This document shows positions 1 through 8,322 of a DNA stretch of 64,000 nt, piece after piece. The notes beneath the pieces were generated by a model, which was given only the letters and a program-made list of their open reading frames with translations, made no database searches and was not told the DNA's origin. The position numbers and the translations under genes were made by a program. The stretch's first letter is position 1. Every line of letters begins with the position of its first letter. Origin of the DNA: Pseudomonas sp. HR96 (GTDB lineage Bacteria > Pseudomonadota > Gammaproteobacteria > Pseudomonadales > Pseudomonadaceae); assembly GCF_034059295.1 (NCBI RefSeq), contig NZ_CP139141.1:4261001-4325000 (forward strand). Direction: 5' to 3'.

Positions 1-160
1 CACTGCTGCCCAGCGGTGCACTGCCGGGCACGGCGCGTTCGAGCAGTTGGCAGAACCGGTACAGGTTGGCTTCGCTGATGCCAGGCCCCAGCTGCTCGAG
101 CACGCCACTGGCATTCAGCCGGGAATGTGCTGACTGTGATTTTCTGTCCATCGAAGGCAT
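1..160 (-). CDS. tssG: Type VI secretion baseplate protein TssG (5' part only)
   Basis: Only the first ~50 residues lie in the window; the gene runs off the left edge. TssG (VasB/ImpH family) forms the TssFG wedge of the T6SS baseplate in the cytoplasm. The visible N-terminus carries the motif ANLYRFCQLLE, matching the family's early YRFxFFQxxRLLE segment. The reading frame overlaps the 3' end of tssF by about 45 bp, as expected for a translationally coupled tssF-tssG pair. Two in-frame ATGs are possible, at 160 and 151, and neither has a well-spaced Shine-Dalgarno, so the start is uncertain. The identification rests on motif plus position. Confidence 0.8.
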   Translation of the reverse strand, partial: MPSMDRKSQSAHSRLNASGVLEQLGPGISEANLYRFCQLLERAVPGSAPLGSS

Positions 161-1884
161 TTTCCAGAGGGTTGCAGGATCAGCGTGAGCTGGTTGAACA
201 GGTGCACATCGGCATAGATGGCAAAGAAGCGGCTGAGCATTTCACCAAACAGGCAGATGTCGCCTTCGCCGAGAAAGCCGTTGCTGTCGAGGGTCACCTG
301 AATGTCCACGCCGCGCTTGACGAAGTTCTTCTCCAAGCGCTGGATCAGCGCGTGGCGCACCTGGAGAATCGCCGCGAGCTGGCGGCGATTGGCCTCGCAA
401 CCGCTCCAGTCATACAGCGCCAGGGTGCCGCGCAAGACCTCGGCGTTGTCCATCATCGACAGGTAGGTGGAGCCCAGGTGGCTGAGCACGCGCCAGTGAA
501 AGCGGTCGCGGCTGGGCGGGTAGCACGGCAACGTCGGCGCGCACAGGTTGCGCACGCGCAGCCCGCTCTGGCCAGGCTTGACCGCCGTGTCGAGCAGGGT
601 GCTGCCCAAGGCCTTGCGCGGCAGCAGGCCGTTGGTCCCGGTCAGGTGCAGGGACAGGCTGTGGTTCACACCCAGGCTGTCGCGGTCGAAACCATCGCCG
701 CCAAGCACCAGCCAGGTGTCGTGCAAACCCGCCACGTTGCGCTTGAGCCGGGTGTGGAAATAGCGTTCGGGCGCCGCCTCGCGGAGCATGCCACCCTTGT
801 GCCGGAAACTGCTGAAGGGCACGTATGGCTGAAGCCCACCGTCGAGTGCCGAACTGACCCCATCCACTGAAAAGATCTCGGTATGGCCGTCCTGCAGGCG
901 CATCGGCCGCAGCAGGTATTCGCTCTGCTGCGGCCCCAGGGTCAAGGGGTCGGCCTCCAGGGCGAACAGGTTGATCACCGGCACCGCATGCAGGCGCAGG
1001 TTCGCCGCCTCCAGCGGCAACTCGTCGGGCCACGACTCGTTGAGCACCACTTCCAGCTCGAAGCCGCTCGGTTGCCCACCGAGGTCGAGGTGCTCGAGGC
1101 CGCGCAGGGTCACGAACATGAATTTCGGGCGAAAGGTGAAGTACTCGAGCAGCAGCTGATAGCCGCTGAACGCGCCCTTGGCCAGCGGCCACAGGCGCTC
1201 GTGCTCGGCAAAGCCGCTGGCCACGAACGATGCCTCGGTGGCCCGGCGCCGGGGTTCGCCGGGCAGGCGCAGATGAATCGCCTGGGTCTGCAGGGTCAAG
1301 GCGCGGTGCAAGGCGCTGGCGATCGGCGCATCGGCGTGCAGGTAGAACGACAGGTCCGCCAGCGGCACCTGCTGCCAGTCGGCCCGCGCACCGCAGGTAA
1401 AACCCAGGCGCAGCAGCGAGCGGCCATCGGGCTCGCGCGCCACCTGCAGGCTGTCCAGCTGCAGCGGCCGCAACAGCGTGTCGCGGGTGGTGGTGTACTG
1501 GCAGCGGGTCTGCGCCGGGCCGATCGGCTGCGAGAGCACGGCGAAGCCCTTGCTGATCGGCTCGCACTGCTTCATGCGCTGCAGATCGGGCCGCAACTCG
1601 ACCACCGACAGCGACGGAATCGCCCGCAGGTAGTGCGGCCACAACAGGCTGACCAGACCTTCGGTCAATTCCGGCAGATCATCGTCGAGCTTCTCGCGCA
1701 GGCGCCCCATCAAGAACGCGAAGCCCTCGAACAGGCGCTCCACATAAGGGTCGCGCGCACCCGGTTGGTCCATGTGCAAATAGGCGGCGCGGTCGGGGAA
1801 GGCTTCGGCGAACTCCTGGCCGGCCTCGCGCAGATAACGCATCTCGGCATCGAAATAGCGCAAGGTCAGGTTTTCATCTTTCAT
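115..1884 (-). CDS. tssF: Type VI secretion baseplate protein TssF
   Basis: A 589-residue protein of the TssF/VasA/ImpG family, the main wedge subunit of the T6SS baseplate, acting in the cytoplasm under the membrane complex. The N-terminus contains the family hallmarks LRYFDAEMRYLREAGQEFA and, further on, DPYVERLFEGFAFLMGRLR. The length is typical (about 590-620). I chose the ATG at 1884 because a GGAGGAG Shine-Dalgarno lies 6 nt upstream and the ATG shares one base with the tssM stop codon (TGATG). A GTG one codon upstream is possible but has poor spacing. It lies between tssM and tssG and is probably translationally coupled to both. Confidence 0.95.
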   Translation of the reverse strand: MKDENLTLRYFDAEMRYLREAGQEFAEAFPDRAAYLHMDQPGARDPYVERLFEGFAFLMGRLREKLDDDLPELTEGLVSLLWPHYLRAIPSLSVVELRPDLQRMKQCEPISKGFAVLSQPIGPAQTRCQYTTTRDTLLRPLQLDSLQVAREPDGRSLLRLGFTCGARADWQQVPLADLSFYLHADAPIASALHRALTLQTQAIHLRLPGEPRRRATEASFVASGFAEHERLWPLAKGAFSGYQLLLEYFTFRPKFMFVTLRGLEHLDLGGQPSGFELEVVLNESWPDELPLEAANLRLHAVPVINLFALEADPLTLGPQQSEYLLRPMRLQDGHTEIFSVDGVSSALDGGLQPYVPFSSFRHKGGMLREAAPERYFHTRLKRNVAGLHDTWLVLGGDGFDRDSLGVNHSLSLHLTGTNGLLPRKALGSTLLDTAVKPGQSGLRVRNLCAPTLPCYPPSRDRFHWRVLSHLGSTYLSMMDNAEVLRGTLALYDWSGCEANRRQLAAILQVRHALIQRLEKNFVKRGVDIQVTLDSNGFLGEGDICLFGEMLSRFFAIYADVHLFNQLTLILQPSGKCLRWTENHSQHIPG

Positions 1885-4800
1885 CACGACTCCTCCATCG
1901 ACAGGTACTCACCACTCACCGCCGAGGTCTGAAAAATCTGCTCCGGCAGTTTGAAGCCACGCAGCTTGAGCAGCGCCAAGGGCCCGTGGCCCAGATCGGT
2001 GCGCAGGTGCCAGGTCAGCGGCAGGCCATCGGGCGCCTTCAACACCAGCCGAAAACGCGTGTCGCTGTCGTCCAGCGGCGTGACCTTGGCCAGTTCCAGC
2101 CAGCGGATCAGCCCCCAGCTGCCCTCGTACTCCCCGAACACCTGCGAATCGCGGGTCAGGCTGGTCCAGCTCAGCTGCACGCCGGGGTAGTCGTTGCGGC
2201 CCGGCCAGGCGAAGCGCTGCCAGCTTTCCATCTGGTTGAAGTACTCCAGGGTCTGGCCGTCGAGCCTCAAGGTGGTCTGCACCACGTCGCGCACCGGCTT
2301 GGCCCGCAGGTCGAAATGCAGGCCCAGGTTGCCGTCGGTGTAGAGCACCTCGGCCAGCTCGCTGAGCTGGTCCAGCGCCTTGAGAAACTGCGGGTTGAAG
2401 CGCAGCCCCTGGCTGTTGCCGCGGTCGGCGACCCAGTGCTTGCCTTCGCGGTGCAGCACGCCGCCCAGCTGGCTGGCAAGAAACTGGTCGATGTGGCCGC
2501 TGCCGCGGCGGATCATCTGGCCGAGCATCGGCAGCGAGGCATCGCTCAAGGTGGCGGCAAACGGGTAACGGCCGCCGAAGGCGCCCTCCCAGTGAGCGAC
2601 GATGTTGCGCTGCCACTGGCGGTTGAGGCTGGCCGCCGAGGGCTGCAGCACGCTCTGCCAGGCCTGGCTCAGCGGCTCGACGAACAGGCTCTGGCCAAAC
2701 CCGCTCCACTGCGCGCCGAGGCCGGCGGCCAGCAGGCTGCCGTAGTCGCGGGTGTCGCTGAGGTCGACGCTGCGGCCCTGGAACACGCTTTGCGCCAGCG
2801 CCTGGGTCATGGCCTGCGGGTCCGCGGCGTTGCTGATCTGCTGCAACTTCAGGCGCACGCGGGTGACCCGGGTGAGAAAGTCTTGCAGGCTGTTGGCCTC
2901 GGCGCCCTTGTCGAGCAGTTGCAGCAGCGGGCCGAAGGTCGCGTCCAGCGGCCCGCGCAGGCCGACGCCGTGCTGATCGATCGCCGGCGCCTGGCGCACG
3001 TCGACCAGACGCTGCGCCGACTGGATCAGCGAGTCGGCCAGGGCCTGGCCTTGCGCGCCGGTCTGGCCCTGGTAGGCCAGGGTGTTGACCAGCGCGATCA
3101 GCGGCGACTGGCGCACGTCGCTCATTAAGCTCAGCTGGTCGATCACCTGGGGCAGATCGGCAGCCTTGCGCCAGCGCAGACTGTTGAGAAAACCCAGCCA
3201 AGCGCCGCTGAAATCGGCGAAGTAGCGCTCGGTCAGCTGCGCCTTCAGCGCCTGCGGCGAGAGCGCTCCGGCGACGCTGCCCGGCTGGTCGCTGAGCACC
3301 CAGTCGATCTGTTCGCGACGCCCCTCGGCGATGCGCTCGATGGCCTTGCGCACCTGGCCTTCCCAGGCCTGGCGGGTGAACACCCCAGGCACCTGGCGGT
3401 CGCTGCCGAACAGGGCGGCGACGTCGGTGTCGGCAACCATCTGCGCCAGGGTCAGGTCCGGGTAATGCCGGCGCGCCTGCTCCAGCACTTCGTGGTACAG
3501 CGCCGCTTCGCCGTTGCGCTGGCCGAGCTGACCGAGCATGACCTGGCGCGCCTGGGCGATCAGCTGGCGGTCAGGCGCGATGGCCCACTGCGGGTGCGCG
3601 GCCAGTTGCTCGGCGTAGAACTGCCAGAGGCGCGGCGCCAGGGTCTGCCACAGCCCGCTGGGCACGTCGGCACGCTGCGCGTCCACCGCCGCCAGCGTGG
3701 CGGCAAGAAAGCCCGCGTCGACCTTGTCCGGCTGGGCCATCATCAGGTACGCCTTGAGCGGGTCGTAGGCCTGCTGCGCCGCCTCGGCGCGCTGCGGGCT
3801 GCTGGCCGGCAAGGCGACCAGCGCGCGCAGCCGGGCCTCGAGACGCTGGCGAGCGACGTCGCGGATCAATCGGTTGTTGCCCTCGGCATACAGCGGCCAC
3901 AGACGCTCGCCCAAGGCGGCGTTGGCGTTCAAGCCCCAGTCCGTGGCCAGGCCCAGCTGCCACGGCGCGCCGTGCTCGCGCTGGTACTCCAGGCGGTCGA
4001 GTTCGCGCGCCAGCTCATGCAGGGCAAACACCTGCGCCGGCGGCTCGCCCCCCGGCTGCAGCGCCGCCAGCGGAATCTCGGCCAGCTGCGCGCGGTGGCC
4101 GGCATACGCCAGCAGCATGCCCAGCAATGCCACGCCCATGCCGGCCATCGCACCCAGGTAGGCGACCCGCGCCGGGTGCCAGCCGAGCGCCCGCCCGCGC
4201 ACCCTGCGGTCGCGCAGGATGCCGAGCCAGGCGTCGTCGGTCTGCAGCAAATGCGGCAGGCCCGGGGTCGGGACCGCCTCAAGCGGCAGACTGAAAAACA
4301 GCCCGCGCAACGGCGTGCCGCGAGCAAAACCGTTGAGCAGCGGGCTCAGCGCCTGACGCCAGTCGGCGATGCCCGACTGCGCCAGGCCGACCGACAGCCG
4401 CAGGAAGAAGTCATGCCGCGCAGCCTTGTGCATCTGCTGCACGCCCTGCTCGCGCAGGGGCGTGATGAGGCTGCGCAGGCTCTTCTCGATGGCGTCCAGC
4501 GAAGCCCTGCGCGACCACAGGCAACCGGCGGGCAGGCCCGGCCGGCCGGTTTGCGGCCAATGGCTGGCGCACACCTGCCAGAGGTAGAGCGGCGGCTGCC
4601 AGCGCAGGGTGTGGGTGAGCTGGCGCAGGTGACGGGCGCCGCTGGCCATGTGCGCGTAGTCGTCGCGCTGGGCGGTGGCCAGGGCCCAGACGATGGCGTC
4701 GACGGGGCGGTGTGGGCGCAACTTCTGCAGCGTCACGATGACCTCCGAATCCAGCATCTGAGCCTGGCTGCCGCCCCAGATCAGCAGGCAGCCGTTGGCA

Positions 4801-5225
4801 TCCAGCCAGCGCCGCGAGCACAGTGTGGGAGCGACCGCCTCGACGTGCTCAGGCACCCCCACTACCAGCAGCAAACGCGCTTTGCGGCGCCAGAGCAGAC
4901 CGAACTGGTCGCGCAAGTAGGTCGCCATGCGGTCTGAATCACCCAGGGCAGGCTCGACTGGCAGGGCTTCGCAACGGCCACGACTGCCCACCTTGTCTCG
5001 CCAGGTCGAGTAGAACGCGTGTGCGCCGAGAGTCCGGCCGATCCAGCTGCCGAGTCCTCCGAGAAGGTGGGTCGCAAGCCCGAGCGCCAACAAGGCGGCC
5101 GTCCATTTGAAACTGTCCGTTTCGCCATGCGCAGGCACCAGCGGATTGTCCACCCAGATCAACAGGCCTCCGCCAAGCAACAGGCACAGCACAATGATCC
5201 AGCTACTGATTCGTTTGTTATGCAC
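1884..5225 (-). CDS. tssM: Type VI secretion inner-membrane protein TssM (IcmF), without a Walker A motif
   Basis: A large IcmF/TssM membrane-complex subunit, 1113 residues from a GTG start at 5225 preceded by AAGGA at 6 nt; the open frame upstream of this lacks family character. Two membrane segments lie near residues 9-25 and 41-62, then a cytoplasmic region of about 290 residues, a third membrane segment near 354-376, and a long periplasmic domain. The C-terminal part (tandem strands with the segment LNSLRWRKAADLPQVIDQL and the end GHGPLALLKLRGFKLPEQIF) fits TssM. Where many TssM proteins have a GxxxxGK[ST] nucleotide-binding loop, this one reads VVGVPEHVEAV (about 121-131), with no Lys or Ser/Thr, so ATP/GTP binding at this site is unlikely. 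It is slightly shorter than classical TssM (about 1150-1300). Confidence 0.9.
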   Translation of the reverse strand: MHNKRISSWIIVLCLLLGGGLLIWVDNPLVPAHGETDSFKWTAALLALGLATHLLGGLGSWIGRTLGAHAFYSTWRDKVGSRGRCEALPVEPALGDSDRMATYLRDQFGLLWRRKARLLLVVGVPEHVEAVAPTLCSRRWLDANGCLLIWGGSQAQMLDSEVIVTLQKLRPHRPVDAIVWALATAQRDDYAHMASGARHLRQLTHTLRWQPPLYLWQVCASHWPQTGRPGLPAGCLWSRRASLDAIEKSLRSLITPLREQGVQQMHKAARHDFFLRLSVGLAQSGIADWRQALSPLLNGFARGTPLRGLFFSLPLEAVPTPGLPHLLQTDDAWLGILRDRRVRGRALGWHPARVAYLGAMAGMGVALLGMLLAYAGHRAQLAEIPLAALQPGGEPPAQVFALHELARELDRLEYQREHGAPWQLGLATDWGLNANAALGERLWPLYAEGNNRLIRDVARQRLEARLRALVALPASSPQRAEAAQQAYDPLKAYLMMAQPDKVDAGFLAATLAAVDAQRADVPSGLWQTLAPRLWQFYAEQLAAHPQWAIAPDRQLIAQARQVMLGQLGQRNGEAALYHEVLEQARRHYPDLTLAQMVADTDVAALFGSDRQVPGVFTRQAWEGQVRKAIERIAEGRREQIDWVLSDQPGSVAGALSPQALKAQLTERYFADFSGAWLGFLNSLRWRKAADLPQVIDQLSLMSDVRQSPLIALVNTLAYQGQTGAQGQALADSLIQSAQRLVDVRQAPAIDQHGVGLRGPLDATFGPLLQLLDKGAEANSLQDFLTRVTRVRLKLQQISNAADPQAMTQALAQSVFQGRSVDLSDTRDYGSLLAAGLGAQWSGFGQSLFVEPLSQAWQSVLQPSAASLNRQWQRNIVAHWEGAFGGRYPFAATLSDASLPMLGQMIRRGSGHIDQFLASQLGGVLHREGKHWVADRGNSQGLRFNPQFLKALDQLSELAEVLYTDGNLGLHFDLRAKPVRDVVQTTLRLDGQTLEYFNQMESWQRFAWPGRNDYPGVQLSWTSLTRDSQVFGEYEGSWGLIRWLELAKVTPLDDSDTRFRLVLKAPDGLPLTWHLRTDLGHGPLALLKLRGFKLPEQIFQTSAVSGEYLSMEES

Positions 5226-5247
5226 GATGAATCCTTGTCTTGAAATC

Positions 5248-6465
5248 TCAAGCGGGTCGAACGACACACGCTTGTAGAGAGCCGTCCTGGAGATGGCCGT
5301 CCTGGCATGCGCCGTCCTGTACCAGCAGCAATTGCGGCTCGGTGTCCCGGCCGGCACGCTCAGTGGCGATGATCAACGCGATGTTGCCGAGCGCTGCTGC
5401 GGGCATGCCGAAACAGTCGTCGAGGTCTTGCCAGCGCGACAGGTCGATGGCATTCCCAAGGCCGTTCAGCCCCAGCGCCAGCTCACGTCTGGACACCGGA
5501 CCGACTTGCGAGGACAGGGTAAAAAACGCAGCTGTGGCGCCCTCGAGATTCGCCCAGCGCAGAGCCTCGCCCACCCCACGGCCTTGGCTGTCCACCGACA
5601 CCGGGCGATGCAGCCATGCCTTGGGCACCCGTGCGTGATCGCTGACCCAGCCCGCCCGGGCGAGCAGGATGGCCGTTACCGACTCCGCCTGGTTGGCCAC
5701 CGGGGCGGTGAACAGATTGATCTCCAGCGACAGCAGGCGCGCGGCGTTCGGCTCGCCGTCCAGCCAGGAATCAAGCCAGAGCAGGCCTGGCTGCTGGGTG
5801 AAGGTCGCGGCGCCGAACCCTGCGGCCCCTGCCACCTCATGCCACAGCGCCGCGACCTGGTCGTCACCGAGCGTGCCGTCGTGGCTTATCCGCACGTGCA
5901 CCGGTGCAGCACCGAGGGGTGCGCCGAGGCTCGGCTGAAGTGTCTCGATGATGTGGCGCAGGTGGACCGCCAACCGTTGGCAATACTCGCTTTCGCTGTA
6001 GTCGAGCGCCGCAGGCTCCAGCCGATTGACGGCGACCGTTTGCCCCGTGGCCGGGAAGTAAGTCGACTTGAGCGGCTTGCCGGAGTCAGTCGGCATCTGT
6101 GCCAAATCAGAACTTCCGACTGCGGTGCAATAGGCCGTATCGAGCAGCGCAGCCCGTCGTTGCCCCTTGGCCAACAGTGCCTGCAACTGCCGACCCTGCT
6201 GCTGGTTCCAGCTTTCGATCCATTCACGGCGCCGCTCATGCGCCAACAAGGCCAAAGCACCCAACAGCAACGCGGCCAGTAACGGCAGAACCACCGAGCA
6301 GCCCCAGAACCAGGGCGACATTCGCCATGAATCCTGCGGCCAGAGCCACAGCAGCAGGCCGCTGCAGATCAGCGCCCCTGGCAACCCCACAAGACACCAG
6401 CGGCCAATGGCCGGTGCGGCAGGCATAGCCAATCGGCCCGGCAGCGCCTCGAGATCGACCGGCAC
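5248..6465 (-). CDS. T6SS-cluster two-TM inner-membrane protein of unknown function
   Basis: 405 residues from a GTG at 6465 (AAGG upstream, 1 bp after the PAAR stop codon); an in-frame ATG at 6426 is an alternative. I do not recognise the family. Visible are two hydrophobic helices (about residues 25-45 and 52-75) in a hairpin, then a soluble region of about 320 residues without obvious catalytic motifs. The C-terminus has a short period-5 repeat built on QDG (three copies in VQDGACQDGHLQDGSLQ). The topology (two N-terminal TMs plus a large cytoplasmic part) resembles the N-terminal half of TssM. It sits 22 bp upstream of tssM, so a role in assembling or modulating the membrane complex is a reasonable inference, but nothing in the sequence proves it. 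Confidence 0.7.
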   Translation of the reverse strand: MPVDLEALPGRLAMPAAPAIGRWCLVGLPGALICSGLLLWLWPQDSWRMSPWFWGCSVVLPLLAALLLGALALLAHERRREWIESWNQQQGRQLQALLAKGQRRAALLDTAYCTAVGSSDLAQMPTDSGKPLKSTYFPATGQTVAVNRLEPAALDYSESEYCQRLAVHLRHIIETLQPSLGAPLGAAPVHVRISHDGTLGDDQVAALWHEVAGAAGFGAATFTQQPGLLWLDSWLDGEPNAARLLSLEINLFTAPVANQAESVTAILLARAGWVSDHARVPKAWLHRPVSVDSQGRGVGEALRWANLEGATAAFFTLSSQVGPVSRRELALGLNGLGNAIDLSRWQDLDDCFGMPAAALGNIALIIATERAGRDTEPQLLLVQDGACQDGHLQDGSLQACVVRPA

Positions 6466-6466
6466 C

Positions 6467-6730
6467 TCAAGCCTTCCCGGCGTTCGACAGCGAGCTGATC
6501 AATGCGCACCCACAGCGACAGACGTGGCCCTGCAACGCAACCGGTTTGCCATTGGCAATGAACGCACTGTCGCCCTCGGCAATCTGGTTGCGGCCATGAC
6601 CCGGCAACGGGCATTGCACGAGGTCGCCCATGCACGCCGCCGGCAGCCCCATAAAGATCATGCCACTCTGCGCAGTGAGTACTTCACCGCCTGAAGTCAG
6701 TTTATCGCCCAAGCGAACTAAAGGTTGCAT
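6467..6730 (-). CDS. PAAR-domain spike-tip protein
   Basis: An 87-residue single-domain PAAR protein. PAAR proteins cap the VgrG trimer, sharpen the T6SS spike and bind Zn. Visible features are an early glycine-rich segment with GLPAACMGD (the PAAR-type turn), a middle section with CPLPGHGRNQI and NGKPVALQGH, and a Cys/His-rich end HVCRCGC that can ligate metal. The start is the ATG at 6730 with GGAG 6-7 nt upstream; the open frame upstream lacks support. It has no C-terminal toxin extension, so it should serve as a structural tip. It lies between the immunity genes and the unknown membrane gene, separated from the former by a 320-bp AT-rich gap, and so may have its own promoter. Confidence 0.9.
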   Translation of the reverse strand: MQPLVRLGDKLTSGGEVLTAQSGMIFMGLPAACMGDLVQCPLPGHGRNQIAEGDSAFIANGKPVALQGHVCRCGCALISSLSNAGKA

Positions 6731-7050
6731 ATGGCACTCCTTGTTTATTGTTGGATATGGATAGACGCGCAACTTTGCCATCCACGTTTAAAGATTGATA
6801 CCGGTTGGCGCGAGCTCAACTATTCACGCAAGTCGAATAGAGGGCAAACTGGCCGCCACTATTGCAGCGGGCAGATTGCAGAGCAATACACAAATTACCA
6901 AAAACTCATTTCAAAGTATTACGAGCGGCCATCTATTAATTAACCGGCGCGCACGGATAAACCTCGAACAAATCGATATCAAAGAAAAGATAGTTGCCCC
7001 TGACCCGCTCAGATTTTTAAGCCAGCGACATTCAGCGTGAGATCAGCTCG
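6731..7050. other. AT-rich intergenic stretch between the PAAR gene and the second immunity gene
   Basis: 320 bp without a credible gene. It is clearly richer in A/T than the flanking T6SS genes and has stops in all frames at short intervals. It probably carries the promoter or 5' UTR for the PAAR-tssM-tssF-tssG part of the cluster (transcribed leftward), but I could not pick a convincing promoter. It may be a remnant of the recombination that built the effector-immunity block. Confidence 0.4.
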
Positions 7051-8322
7051 TCATCCCGTCAATCTCCAGCCTATCGGCTCCAAGGTTTTCCAGTACCCGG
7101 TCTGCAGGCACAACCGTCCGCTGACGCAACCTTTGACTGGTAAATTCGACTGGTCGAATCCGGCAGCCTTGGGCATGGGTCTGCCGGTGGCGGGTTCGAG
7201 CATCTTCTCGTCGGCAAGCCGTTTGATCAACTCTTCGCTGGGTTTCTCCGGTGGGATGTTGGCGAGGCGTTCTTCCAGCCACTGGAGTTTGCCGTCCCAT
7301 TCAGGCAGGGCCGCCGGAGGGAGGGGGACGATTTCGTTGATTTCGGGGACTTTCGGATGGGCGTAGGAATAGCGCGCGAGAATGCGCCAGATAGTGTTAT
7401 AGCGGCGGACACGCTCCTGGTCCTCTTTCTGGCCTAGATAGTTGAGCTTGTTTGTCTCAAGCGGACCTGCGAAACCACTCTCTAGAAATCCTGCTGAGGT
7501 TTCATCGCCTGCGGCGACGCCCATCTGAAATGCTTTCACCGCTTCGGCGTATTGCTTATAAATGGATAGCTTTACACCTAATGAGGTGGCGGCATCGCCA
7601 TGACCCTGCTCCGCAGCACAACGATACATGGCGTTGGCTACTAATGGTGCAATATTAATAGGAGCCAATTTTTTAGCAATATAGGCCTGTCCTTGCGCAC
7701 TACCTTCGTCAGCGGACTTGCGCAAATAGCGCAATGCCATTTCGGGATCACGTGCCAGTCCAGCTGATCCTTGCTGCAAGAACTTGCCGATGAAGAAGTA
7801 TCCAGTAGCGACCCCGCCAGAAATTAATTCCTGGGACAAGCGTAGGTACTCGCGCCCGCCGAGTATGAAGAAGCCACGCATGGCGCCCGACTGCAGGTTC
7901 ATATTGGCCTTGTAATGACGATGCTCGGCCGCAATACGATACAGTCGCTCGATTTCTACATCCACCAATTTATCCTGCTTGAGCACGTTGTTTTTCTGTA
8001 GCCAGCGGGCGTACTTGAACAGAAGATCGGGCTCTGGGTCAGGCTCAGGAATTTTTTCATGGACGCAGGTAAACGCAAGATTGGCTTTGACATCGGCGAG
8101 GCTATCTATATCGGCTACCTTGTTAGCGCTATTTGTTTGGCTGTTGTCACAGGCAGCGATGACAAGGCAAGCTGAAGCCATAGCGCCACGAGTGAATTTA
8201 ACACTCTGATCGCGTATCAGCGCAAAGGCAGCGCTGTACTTGATACGTTTACTTGTAATATCGAGTGCTCCCTCATGCCTGAATTTAAAGTTTGCCAATG
8301 AACGTCTCAGAATACCCGTCAT
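7051..8322 (-). CDS. Sel1-like immunity lipoprotein, second tandem copy (Tli5b type)
   Basis: 423 residues from an ATG at 8322 that overlaps the stop of the upstream copy (ATGA). The body (FTCVHEKIPEPDPEPDLLFKYARW onward, with Sel1-like repeats around YFFIGKFLQQGSAGLARDPEMALRYLRKSADEG) is nearly identical to the neighbouring gene and the two are clearly paralogs. In P. aeruginosa, periplasmic Sel1-repeat proteins encoded beside PldB neutralise that phospholipase, so immunity to the adjacent effector is the likely role. Two oddities: the lipobox (LVIAAC, Cys58) is preceded by an extra 45-50 residues rich in Arg/Lys, and the C-terminus leaves the paralog after GYWKT, ending about 45 residues early. 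It could be a diverged or decaying immunity copy. Confidence 0.75.
   Translation of the reverse strand: MTGILRRSLANFKFRHEGALDITSKRIKYSAAFALIRDQSVKFTRGAMASACLVIAACDNSQTNSANKVADIDSLADVKANLAFTCVHEKIPEPDPEPDLLFKYARWLQKNNVLKQDKLVDVEIERLYRIAAEHRHYKANMNLQSGAMRGFFILGGREYLRLSQELISGGVATGYFFIGKFLQQGSAGLARDPEMALRYLRKSADEGSAQGQAYIAKKLAPINIAPLVANAMYRCAAEQGHGDAATSLGVKLSIYKQYAEAVKAFQMGVAAGDETSAGFLESGFAGPLETNKLNYLGQKEDQERVRRYNTIWRILARYSYAHPKVPEINEIVPLPPAALPEWDGKLQWLEERLANIPPEKPSEELIKRLADEKMLEPATGRPMPKAAGFDQSNLPVKGCVSGRLCLQTGYWKTLEPIGWRLTG

Noticed and set aside
7051..8322. Second immunity copy called a pseudogene
   Set aside because: The reading frame is intact over 423 codons with a lipobox and a coupled start, so I keep it as a gene and flag its odd ends instead.
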